NCBI GenBank assembly: GCA_964387285.1
Contig: CAYLWO010000001.1
Coordinates: forward strand, 62,001-126,000
Source: Anaerohabitans sp964387285
Lineage (GTDB): Bacteria > Zhuqueibacterota > Zhuqueibacteria > Residuimicrobiales > Residuimicrobiaceae
Length of the DNA: 64,000 bases
Reading direction: 5' to 3'
Shown: positions 54,262 through 62,449 of the stretch, in pieces
Layout: every line of letters begins with the position of its first letter
How positions within the stretch are numbered: the stretch's first letter is position 1
Notes under the pieces: generated by a model
Databases searched by the model: none
Told to the model about the DNA's origin: nothing
What the model saw: only the letters and a program-made list of their open reading frames with translations
Position numbers and translations under genes: made by a program

Positions 54262-55761
54262 ATGGCTTTCATCGATTGGGCTATTGTTGCCATCTATGCT
54301 GCTTTTCTCACCACTTCCATGGTCCTATTTGTAAAGAAACGTATCGGCAATATGAGCGACTTTCTTGTTGCAGGTCGCGGCATGGGGTTTTATCTGGGCA
54401 TCGCCGGGATTACGACGGCCGAAATCGGACTCACCACCGTAATGGCTCTGTCAGAAACCGGGTATAAAAGCGGCTTTTCCGCACTGGTGCTGGGAATATG
54501 TTTTTCCATTGGGGTTACGTTTATCGGCCTGACGGGATTTATCATCAGTAAACTCCGGGATTATAAAATATTAACCATTCCTGAATTTTACGGCATGCGC
54601 TATGGGAAAAACTTTCGCTGGTTTGGCGGCTTGATCCTCGGATTGGCCGGTATTTTGAATTTCGGAATTTTTCTCAGAGTCGATTCCATGTTTTTTGCCG
54701 GCATAAGCGGCGTGACGGATCCGGCAACCATAAAAATCGTGATGTCGATTCTCATCATTCTTGCTTTGTCCTATACTCTCCTGGCGGGAATGGTCTCAGT
54801 TCTGTTTGTGAATTTCTTCCAATTTCTCGTGCTCATGACGGCTTTTTTTGCCACGACCATTTTTGTTTTCTACAACGTGGGCTGGTCCGACATGGTCGCT
54901 ATTACCGCCACTACCTACGGTGAAGCCGGCTTCAATCCTTTCGCCGATCATAATATGGGATGGTCATATTTGGCATTGAATACGCTCGTATTCCTCACGG
55001 TTCCCTGTCTGTGGCAACCGGCTGCATCGTTAGGACTCTCCAGTAGAGATATCCGAGTTGGAAAGCGAATGTATCTTTGGTCCGGACTTACCTTCATGGG
55101 CCGAGGCACTATTCCCATACTTTGGGGCATCGCCGCTCTGGCCTATTTTTCGAACACTGGCGCTGCCTCATTGCCTGGTTTTAGCCCGATCCAGGCTATG
55201 CCGCTGTTCATGAACAAGATACTCCCGATGGGCGTCAAAGGTCTTTTTGTGGCCGGCATGTTCGCAGCTGCAATGTCCACCTACAACTCGTATTTACTTG
55301 CCTGGGGCGGCTTGTTAAATCAGAATGTCGTCACGCCGGCATTTCGGCTTCGTGAAAAAGGCAGCCTCGCCGCAAGCCGTGTTTTGATTGTCCTTATCGG
55401 CATATTCCTGGTATGGTGGGGATTGTTTTACACGCCTCCAGAAACATTCTTTCAGTATCAGCAATTAACCGGGACCGTTTATCTTTCCGGCGCGTTGGCG
55501 ACCATATTTTTGGGATTGTATTGGAAAAGAGCTAATACCATAGGAGCATTTGCAACTGCGGTTGTTGGCGGCCTCTTCCCACTGGTGAATGTGCTATTCC
55601 GGGACAACATCCAAAGCCTGCCGACTTGTTTTCATTTTCTGCTTAATGGCTGGAAAGCCGGTATTTTTGCTTTCTTCTTGGCCTTTATCACCATGATCGT
55701 GGTTTCCTATGTTTCAGGTCCATGGTGTAAACCTATCATTCTCCCTCCTACTCAGGACTAG
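54262..55761 (+). CDS. Sodium:solute symporter (SSF family)
   Basis: A 499-residue integral membrane protein with about 13 predicted membrane segments. It has the SSF core features: FLVAGRGMGFYLGIAGITTA (start of the first inverted repeat), DYKILTIPEFYGMRYGKNFR and a central FVAGMFAAAMSTYNSYLLAW. Na+-coupled uptake of a sugar or sugar acid is the likely role. AAGG lies upstream. It lies between a lactonase-like hydrolase and a 50-residue membrane protein, which probably belongs to the same transporter. Confidence 0.87.
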   Translation: MAFIDWAIVAIYAAFLTTSMVLFVKKRIGNMSDFLVAGRGMGFYLGIAGITTAEIGLTTVMALSETGYKSGFSALVLGICFSIGVTFIGLTGFIISKLRDYKILTIPEFYGMRYGKNFRWFGGLILGLAGILNFGIFLRVDSMFFAGISGVTDPATIKIVMSILIILALSYTLLAGMVSVLFVNFFQFLVLMTAFFATTIFVFYNVGWSDMVAITATTYGEAGFNPFADHNMGWSYLALNTLVFLTVPCLWQPAASLGLSSRDIRVGKRMYLWSGLTFMGRGTIPILWGIAALAYFSNTGAASLPGFSPIQAMPLFMNKILPMGVKGLFVAGMFAAAMSTYNSYLLAWGGLLNQNVVTPAFRLREKGSLAASRVLIVLIGIFLVWWGLFYTPPETFFQYQQLTGTVYLSGALATIFLGLYWKRANTIGAFATAVVGGLFPLVNVLFRDNIQSLPTCFHFLLNGWKAGIFAFFLAFITMIVVSYVSGPWCKPIILPPTQD

Positions 55762-55809
55762 TTATTTTCCGCGGCCGGGAGTTAACAAGAAACCAGGAGA
55801 TCGAATAAA

Positions 55810-55962
55810 ATGAATGCATGGTTATGGTTTTGGAAAATTACGATTCTGATATCCTACCTGATTTTCTTTGGCGTCGCCATTGTCGTCTCGATCAAAGGAT
55901 GGGCTGATATCCGCTACATGCTTGATCTCATAAACAAAGAAGATTCGTCCCAATCCCAATAA
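55810..55962 (+). CDS. Small single-span membrane protein, probable symporter partner (50 aa)
   Basis: ATG 55810 to stop 55960-55962 encodes 50 residues, with AGGAGA 9 bases before the start. An aromatic N-terminus (MNAWLWFWK) leads into one long hydrophobic segment (ITILISYLIFFGVAIVVSI). A charged C-terminus follows (KGWADIRYMLDLINKED). It lies 48 bp after the SSF symporter and is in the same direction. Tiny single-span proteins beside SSF transporters are known in several bacteria, so it may be an accessory subunit. The good ribosome-binding site and conserved design argue that it is real. Confidence 0.72.
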   Translation: MNAWLWFWKITILISYLIFFGVAIVVSIKGWADIRYMLDLINKEDSSQSQ

Positions 55963-55994
55963 CAAAATAGTTGAAAAACGGAAAGGATGAACCG

Positions 55995-57155
55995 ATGATC
56001 ACTATTCCATCTGAAGAATTTAAAACGCGCATCGCTCGAATCCAGGAGATAATGACAAAACATAAACTCGATGGGTTAATGGTTTATGGCGATGAATATC
56101 GTAAAGAAAATCTACGCTATGTTTCAAATTACTGGCCTATTTTTGAACGGAGTGCCTGTTTCGTTCCATTGCAGGGAGAACCGATCCTCGCGGTCGCTCC
56201 GGAAGGCGAGCAATATGCCAGAGAAATGGCGGTATGGAAAGATGTGCGTAATATCAAAGAATTCGCCTGTGTCTCGGTACCGGAAGAGATCGATTATCCT
56301 CTGGCGCAATTTTCATCTTTGCAAGAGATACTTGCCGAGATCATGCACGGTGGTCGAAGACTTGGCCTGGTAGGAATATGGGATGTCTCGGCGCCGTTAT
56401 TGGAACGGGTGAAAAACGCCGTCGGACCGATCGAGATTATCGATGCCGCTGGTATTTTAACTGAAATGCGACTTTTAAAAACTCGAAACGAAATTGCCTG
56501 CCTCCGTGAAGCCGGAAGGATTGCCTGCATCGGTTATGAAAAGTTGATGAAACAGGCTGTTCCCGGAAATACCGAACGCCAGGCTGCCGGCGCCGGTGAA
56601 GGCGCCTGTCGCATGGCCGGCGCTGAGGCGATCATCTTTATGGTCTTCGGCAGCGGGAAACGAGCTGACACAATTATCGGTCGACCCACAGAAAAGATCA
56701 TCGGGGAAGGCGAGATGGTCATGGCTTCCATGGCTGTGCAATATCAAGGGTATGTTGCGACTGTGGAATTCCCGTTCGTCGCCGGCAGAGCATCAGATGG
56801 TCAAAAACGTTTTTTGGATGTTCTGTTGCAGGCCGCTAACGTCCAGTTGAAATACCTGCGCAACGGAGTTATTGCCGGAGAGATGGTGGCCGCTGTCAAG
56901 GCCGTGTTTAAGAAAAACAATATGGAAAAATACGATGTCTACCCGCCGATGCATGGCATTGGTTTAGCCGAGGCGGAATCGCCTTATCCGGACGAAAACG
57001 CAGCCTATCCGCTAACAACGGGCATGTGCGTCAATTCGGATATCAGTCTCTTTGGGCATCCTGACGGCTCCAACCGCATCGAAGAAGGATTTGTCATCGG
57101 TTCGGATGGGCCGGAATCGCTAACCCCCCTTATTCGGTCACTTTGTGGATCGTGA
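55995..57155 (+). CDS. M24-fold protein with altered metal site (creatinase/prolidase-like)
   Basis: A 386-residue protein with the creatinase/aminopeptidase-P layout: an N-terminal domain (about 1-140) and a pita-bread M24 domain. Metal-ligand positions are largely changed. The first Asp reads Ser (VMASMAVQYQGY), the second reads Thr (VATVEFPF), and the first Glu reads Asp (CVNSDI). His in MHGIGLAEAE and the last Glu in NRIEEGFVI remain. Creatinase likewise works without metals, so metal-free C-N or similar hydrolysis is possible. GGAAAGGATG precedes the ATG at 55995; an upstream in-frame TTG at 55971 has no such site. Confidence 0.75.
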   Translation: MITIPSEEFKTRIARIQEIMTKHKLDGLMVYGDEYRKENLRYVSNYWPIFERSACFVPLQGEPILAVAPEGEQYAREMAVWKDVRNIKEFACVSVPEEIDYPLAQFSSLQEILAEIMHGGRRLGLVGIWDVSAPLLERVKNAVGPIEIIDAAGILTEMRLLKTRNEIACLREAGRIACIGYEKLMKQAVPGNTERQAAGAGEGACRMAGAEAIIFMVFGSGKRADTIIGRPTEKIIGEGEMVMASMAVQYQGYVATVEFPFVAGRASDGQKRFLDVLLQAANVQLKYLRNGVIAGEMVAAVKAVFKKNNMEKYDVYPPMHGIGLAEAESPYPDENAAYPLTTGMCVNSDISLFGHPDGSNRIEEGFVIGSDGPESLTPLIRSLCGS

Positions 57156-57277
57156 TATGGGCTGGAGTTAAAGTGAATATGACAGGCTGCAACAGCACTG
57201 TTACTTTTTTGTCAACAGAACCAAGTGCACCATTCTAATCTCACATACAGCAATGAATCAGCGTAAAAGGAGTAACC

Positions 57278-59641
57278 GTGATTTCTTCCCTATGGCGTCG
57301 TCGTCGCTTTCTGCAGATAATGGGATTGGCGGGCAGTGGGATTCTTACCCCGTTTGGGAAAAGGCCGATCAAGGCTGCCGATCATACAACATTCTCAACT
57401 GCAGGTGTGGATTTACTGCCTATGGGACACGCGCCCCAGGCCTTAGCATTCCCACATTTCCCAAGCCGGCTGCATGCGTTCGTGTGGCGCAACTGGCAAT
57501 TGGTTCCTATCGAGCGGCTGGCAAAAGTAGTCGGTGCGCAACCAGAAGATATCCTGGTTTTGGCGCAGAGCATGGGATTGGATAAACCACCATTGATTAC
57601 GAGCCATCAACAGCGCCGCAGTTATATTACGGTCATTAGACGAAACTGGCATATTTTGCCATACGAGCAATTACTATGCCTGCTTGATTGCACGCCGGAC
57701 GAGTTGGCCTTCACCTTGCGGGAGGATGATTTTCTGTACCAGAAACTTGGCAGACTCAAGCCCAAGTGCGAGCCGCTCAGATTTACGGCCTCCTCAGATG
57801 CCATACGAAGACTGGAGCGGAAAATTTTCGAGTTTGTGCGGAACCATTTTGCTACCGATTTTATAGAGAAATCTGAGCCCCTTTTCCGGTTCGTCGATGA
57901 ACTTTCCTCTCAAGCTCCCGCAATGAACAACCGTCTATCCACCGGTGACCGGCTTTCATTTTGTTATTCCTATTTCGCACTCTATGGCGATCCACTGCTC
58001 GACAAGGATATTGATCCCTATCCGGACGGCTATTTAGCACGGCTCGCTGCGACCGGTGTAAATGGAGTATGGCTGCAAGCGGTTCTGCACAAACTTGCTC
58101 CTTGTCCCTGGCAACCGGAACGCAGCGCCCGGTATCAGGAACGCTTACAAAATTTATCCGCATTGATTACACGGGCTGCGGGCCATGGAGTGAAGGTATT
58201 TTTATATTTGAACGAACCGCGTGCACTCCCAGTAAAATTTTTTGAAAATCATCCAGAGCTTAAAGGAGTAGTTGAGAACGAATACGCCGCGCTCTGCACT
58301 TCGGTAAAAGAGGTGCAAAATTACCTCACCGATGCCATTGCATCAATTTGCAAGTCGGTGCCTGATCTTGGTGGTTTTTTTACCATCACGGCATCGGAGA
58401 ACCTGACCAACTGTTGGTCGCGAGGCGCCGGGAAAGAATGTCCGCGTTGTTCTACCAAAATGCCTGCAGAGGTTATTGCGAATGTGAACAATTTGGTGGC
58501 TGCAGGCATTGCAAAAGCAGGGGGTAAACAACGACTGCTGGTATGGGATTGGGGATGGGATGATGCATGGGCCTGTGAAGTTATTGAACGTTTGCCCGCA
58601 AACGTATCGCTTATGAGCGTAAGCGAGTGGAGCCTGCCCATCGAACGCGGTGGTGTTAAAAGTACGGTGGGCGAATATTCCATTTCTGCAGTCGGTCCTG
58701 GCCCACGCGCCCGAAAGCATTGGGCCTTGGCTCGTCAACGGGGGCTGTCGGTCATCGCCAAGATTCAAGCCGGGAACACGTGGGAGCTTTCCAGTATTCC
58801 GTACATTCCGGCACTCGCATTGATTGAGGAACATGCTCGCAACCTTCGTGATGAAAAAATTGATGGACTGATGCTCGGCTGGACTCTTGGCGGTTATCCA
58901 TCGCCGAATCTTGAGACGATTGCTCAAGTTCTGGCAGGCGGCGAACTCTCAACTGTGGCTCTGCGCCGCTTCGGTGCAACTTTAGCGCCCTTTGTGTTGA
59001 ACGCCTGGAAGCAGTGCAGCATAGCGTTTCGGGAGTTTCCGTTCGATATCATGGTATTGTATTTCGCCCCACTCCAATACGGTCCTTCGAATCTGCTCTG
59101 GGGCGAACCTACAAATTATGCAAGCACGATGGCAGGATTCCATTACGATGATCTGGATGCCTGGCGCTCGATCTATCCGGCAGAGACATTCATCACCCAA
59201 CTGGAAAAAGTGGGCAGCGGTTTCTCCTTAGCCGGCCGGCGGCTTAAACAAGAATTGGCGCCCTTTGCCGGCTCAAAACCGGCAGCGCATTGGATGGCTG
59301 CGAACTCGGAACAGCAGCTTATGGCTGCGGCTGCCTTGCACTGGCAGAGCGTTGCCAACCAGGCGCAATTTATTAAAACTCGTCAGCGCCTGCAAGCGAT
59401 CCCGGACAAAAAAACTGCGCAACCCTTGCTCACAGAACTGGCCGGCCTCTTGCACGCTGAAATGAAAGCGGCGCTGGAACTGTATCAATTGCAAACGAGC
59501 GATTCACGGATCGGCTTCGAAGCGTCCAACCAATATTACTATGTACCAATGGATCTCGTGGAAAAGATGTTGAATTGTCAAGATCTGCTCGATCGCTGGT
59601 TGCCGGCTATCACCGAAAAACTCGGCAAGACCAAAAGCTGA
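57278..59641 (+). CDS. Tat-exported GH-like protein of unknown function, 787 residues
   Basis: GTG start at 57278 with AAAGGAG before it. RRRRFLQIMGLAGSG at the N-terminus is a Tat signal. Residues ~65-190 contain two similar elements (FVWRNWQLVPIERLAKVVGA and RNWHILPYEQLLCLLDC, then LREDDFLYQKLGRLKPKC), a small helical tandem I do not recognise. The following ~500 residues look like a GH20/DUF4838-type barrel: YLARLAATGVNGVWLQAVLH, KVFLYLNEPRALPVKFFENH, GGFFTITASENLTNCWSRG and LLVWDWGWDDAWACEVIERL. A C-terminal helical part follows. It converges on the next minus-strand gene with 13 bp between stops. It may be a beta-hexosaminidase-related enzyme; substrate unknown. Confidence 0.62.
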   Translation: MISSLWRRRRFLQIMGLAGSGILTPFGKRPIKAADHTTFSTAGVDLLPMGHAPQALAFPHFPSRLHAFVWRNWQLVPIERLAKVVGAQPEDILVLAQSMGLDKPPLITSHQQRRSYITVIRRNWHILPYEQLLCLLDCTPDELAFTLREDDFLYQKLGRLKPKCEPLRFTASSDAIRRLERKIFEFVRNHFATDFIEKSEPLFRFVDELSSQAPAMNNRLSTGDRLSFCYSYFALYGDPLLDKDIDPYPDGYLARLAATGVNGVWLQAVLHKLAPCPWQPERSARYQERLQNLSALITRAAGHGVKVFLYLNEPRALPVKFFENHPELKGVVENEYAALCTSVKEVQNYLTDAIASICKSVPDLGGFFTITASENLTNCWSRGAGKECPRCSTKMPAEVIANVNNLVAAGIAKAGGKQRLLVWDWGWDDAWACEVIERLPANVSLMSVSEWSLPIERGGVKSTVGEYSISAVGPGPRARKHWALARQRGLSVIAKIQAGNTWELSSIPYIPALALIEEHARNLRDEKIDGLMLGWTLGGYPSPNLETIAQVLAGGELSTVALRRFGATLAPFVLNAWKQCSIAFREFPFDIMVLYFAPLQYGPSNLLWGEPTNYASTMAGFHYDDLDAWRSIYPAETFITQLEKVGSGFSLAGRRLKQELAPFAGSKPAAHWMAANSEQQLMAAAALHWQSVANQAQFIKTRQRLQAIPDKKTAQPLLTELAGLLHAEMKAALELYQLQTSDSRIGFEASNQYYYVPMDLVEKMLNCQDLLDRWLPAITEKLGKTKS

Positions 59642-59654
59642 TCCGGACAATCCG

Positions 59655-61400
59655 CTAATCCCGCAGATCCAACACCATATGTTTCCCACGTGCGGTGAGA
59701 GTTAGTTTTTTTTCTCCTAATCGGCTGTTGAGAAACGGACCTTTGAATTGACCATAATCTTCGAAATTGACTGGTTTTCCATCAAGCAGTCTGGCGCCAT
59801 CATAAGTAAAGGTCATGCTCACCCCTTCGAGTGTTGTATAACTTGCCGTTAATGTTTCCTCAAAGGTGTCAAAAACGACATTCGTTTCTCTCATGCGCTG
59901 CTTGAATTGCAGGAAAGAATCGAATTTTTCAGCCTGGGAAATCTGCACCACACAACCGTTTTTGAGCGCATGGCTGCGCAGCCGATAACCGTGTTCCTCC
60001 AATATCCATTGATAAGGTTTGAGCGGAAAATAGGCGATATAGCTGTTGCCGGCCTGCGTGAAAATCCAGCCATTCGGTTGATCGCGTTCTATTTCCAGGT
60101 CTTTTGGGAAAAAACCGTCAATATGGGGAAATTGCACCCCATTGGGAATATGGTAAAGGACGATGATGGCGTCTTTATATTGGAAAGTTTGTTCATAGGG
60201 TGAACTGGAAGACCACTTGTTGGGGCTCCCATAATAGGTATGGGATTTAACCACCTGTTCGGTACTATATCTCATCTCCTCAGGAAAGAACATTCCCAAA
60301 TCGTCGTATCCGACATAGGGGTGAACGGTAAAGATGGTGCTATATGGACTGGCGCTCACGTAGGTCACATCCCAAGTATGCTGCTGGATCGGTTGCAGAA
60401 TTTGTCCACCCATCATGGAACCGAGGGCAAAATCCTTGGTCATGTAGGTCATTTTATAAACCAGGGGATTTCGCTTCCGGCTTCCCAGCCGCAGCACATT
60501 CCGAACACGTTTGGTTTCCGTATGCACATAGGGTGTGTTGCGCTCCGTTGCTATGGTGTTGATGATATCGGGTATATGAAAATCACCCAGGCTCAACGGC
60601 AACAGGATCATATGGAACATGGGCTTTTCCACCTGACCGAACAAGAGCCAGCCCCAGTGGTTCATATCGCTGCTCGGATGTCTTTTCAGAATCAGACGAT
60701 CCGGATATTCGCGGCTATGCGCTCCGGTATACATGCCATCCAGATGTTCCACCGCATAATCGGCGAGCAACCAGAGAACCATTTTTTCAATTTTATTTTT
60801 AAAAACCTTATCAGTAGTGAGTTGCTGTAATCCAATCAAGCTCGATAAATAAACCGGCATATAGGTGGGCGAATCGAATTCACCCTGTCCGATTCGTGCG
60901 GTAATATCGATCCAATATTCCAGCCATCCCTTTGCTTCTGCCATATTTTCAGCCGCACTTTTACCGGTGAACCATTTCTCCGCGCCCAAATCCGGCCATG
61001 TCTGAGCTGCCAGATACAGACCGGTGTAATAGATCATCAGGTGGTTTTCAGTATCACCGCGATAAAAATTAGCCGTAGCCATAAAGTCGCGCACCTGGTT
61101 TTTTAGGGTTGTAGGCAGGTATTCCTGGCTAAAAAGGTAGCCCAGCATGATCTGGTAAAAGTGAAACATGCCCACGGGCTGGTTTCGGTAGCTTTCCAGT
61201 TCTGCTTGCATCTGTCGAATGCCCTGTTCGCGTTGTTTGTTATGCAATATCCGTGATGCGGCCGCGAAAAAGTTTTGCTGTTGACAAGAGTCTGCCCAAA
61301 CGCGCAACATTTCTTTACGCTTCTCCAAACCCTGTTGATAGGGCGAAGGTTGACAGGACAGCAACCAGGCTCCCGCCAGGAGTAAAATGGTCAATCGCAT
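59655..61400 (-). CDS. Lipoprotein of unknown function, toroid-like
   Basis: A 581-residue protein. RLTILLLAGAWLLSC is a lipoprotein signal with the Cys at the lipobox position, so the mature protein starts there and is membrane-anchored. The N-terminal half is helical (ENMAEAKGWLEYWIDITA, MVLWLLADYAVEHLDGMYTG) with HSREYPDR and HPSSDMNHWGWLLFG inside. The C-terminal half is beta-rich (TWDVTYVSASPYSTIFTVH). This toroid plus beta-sandwich layout resembles chondroitin/alginate lyases, but I see no family-defining motif. The ATG at 61400 gives the lipobox; the frame is open 17 codons further. It follows the BNR-repeat gene by 29 bp. Confidence 0.62.
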   Translation of the reverse strand: MRLTILLLAGAWLLSCQPSPYQQGLEKRKEMLRVWADSCQQQNFFAAASRILHNKQREQGIRQMQAELESYRNQPVGMFHFYQIMLGYLFSQEYLPTTLKNQVRDFMATANFYRGDTENHLMIYYTGLYLAAQTWPDLGAEKWFTGKSAAENMAEAKGWLEYWIDITARIGQGEFDSPTYMPVYLSSLIGLQQLTTDKVFKNKIEKMVLWLLADYAVEHLDGMYTGAHSREYPDRLILKRHPSSDMNHWGWLLFGQVEKPMFHMILLPLSLGDFHIPDIINTIATERNTPYVHTETKRVRNVLRLGSRKRNPLVYKMTYMTKDFALGSMMGGQILQPIQQHTWDVTYVSASPYSTIFTVHPYVGYDDLGMFFPEEMRYSTEQVVKSHTYYGSPNKWSSSSPYEQTFQYKDAIIVLYHIPNGVQFPHIDGFFPKDLEIERDQPNGWIFTQAGNSYIAYFPLKPYQWILEEHGYRLRSHALKNGCVVQISQAEKFDSFLQFKQRMRETNVVFDTFEETLTASYTTLEGVSMTFTYDGARLLDGKPVNFEDYGQFKGPFLNSRLGEKKLTLTARGKHMVLDLRD

Positions 61401-61429
61401 CCTAATAATCCCTTTATTGAATTTGGATT

Positions 61430-62413
61430 TCAATATAAAACAATGTCCCATATTTCACATGTTTCCAGTCCGAAAAAATGCCAGGTCCGGCCGGCGTTGA
61501 TGCTTCTATAGATACCGCTACCCAGGGTTCCGGTATAAATGATATTAGGATTTTTCAAATCAACGGCCAAGGCGTGGATTTCCAGGTTATCAAGACCTGA
61601 ATTGACGGCTCGCCACGACTTGCCCATATCACTGGTTTTGTAAACCCCTCCCTTGTAAGCGCCGGCATATAGCGTTTTAGTATCCTGTGGAGAAAAGGCA
61701 AGTGCATAAACAGTCAGGTGATCGAGTCCCATCGTTTTCGCTTGCCAGGTTCGGCCGCGATCGACGGAGATGAAAACCCCATTATTTTCAGTGGCAGCAG
61801 CAAGGATTTCCCCATGCAGGGCATGCTGGATCAGAGTGCGAACCCCGAAATTAACAAGCGCCATCGGCTGCCATGTTTGGCCCTGATCCGTGCTTTTGTG
61901 CAGGCCACATTCGGTGGCACAGAACAGATGCTCAGGATTATCCCGGTCGACAATAACTTTTGTAGCGAACGTGCTGAGCAATCCTTTGTTGCGCTCCTGC
62001 CAGTGTTCTCCACCGTCATCACTGTAAAAAATACCATAAGCGCTGGCGAGGTATATTTTTTGATGATTATGAGGGTCCACGGCAGAATGCAGACATTCGG
62101 TGATTTCCCACCCGGTAGTGATTTTCCAGGTCCTGCCGTGATCGTTGGATTTGAACAATCCGTTGCCACAGGCGAGATAGAGCAATGAGGTATCGCTGGT
62201 TTGCGGTGCGGTAATGGAAAAGAATTTTCCATAAGGCCAGCCAAGATGCTGCCAGCCGTTGGTCTTGTACAAAAACAATCCGGCCACCGGTTTTGGATAG
62301 CGGTCGATTTTATAAGCTCTGCTTCCCCGCGCCACCGCAAAAATGGCAGCTGTTTCACCAAGGCATAATCCATTGATTAAAAGGATCAATATTGGGATGA
62401 CGAAACGTTTCAC
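61430..62413 (-). CDS. Secreted BNR/Ycf48-like beta-propeller protein
   Basis: A 327-residue exported protein with a signal peptide (about 1-19). It has at least six BNR-type repeats of the form S-x-D-x-G-x-x-W: SNDHGRTWKI, SDDGGEHWQE, STDQGQTWQP, SVDRGRTWQA, TSDMGKSWRA and SINAGRTWHF. This predicts a six- or seven-bladed propeller, as in sialidases and Ycf48-like proteins. Sialidase-specific residues (RIP/FRIP motif) are absent, so binding rather than hydrolysis is likely. GGAGG precedes GTG 62413. It follows the toroid-like gene by 36 bp. Confidence 0.8.
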   Translation of the reverse strand: MKRFVIPILILLINGLCLGETAAIFAVARGSRAYKIDRYPKPVAGLFLYKTNGWQHLGWPYGKFFSITAPQTSDTSLLYLACGNGLFKSNDHGRTWKITTGWEITECLHSAVDPHNHQKIYLASAYGIFYSDDGGEHWQERNKGLLSTFATKVIVDRDNPEHLFCATECGLHKSTDQGQTWQPMALVNFGVRTLIQHALHGEILAAATENNGVFISVDRGRTWQAKTMGLDHLTVYALAFSPQDTKTLYAGAYKGGVYKTSDMGKSWRAVNSGLDNLEIHALAVDLKNPNIIYTGTLGSGIYRSINAGRTWHFFGLETCEIWDIVLY

Positions 62414-62449
62414 AAATCCTCCAAAAATTTTTCGAGTCGAATCATCCTG

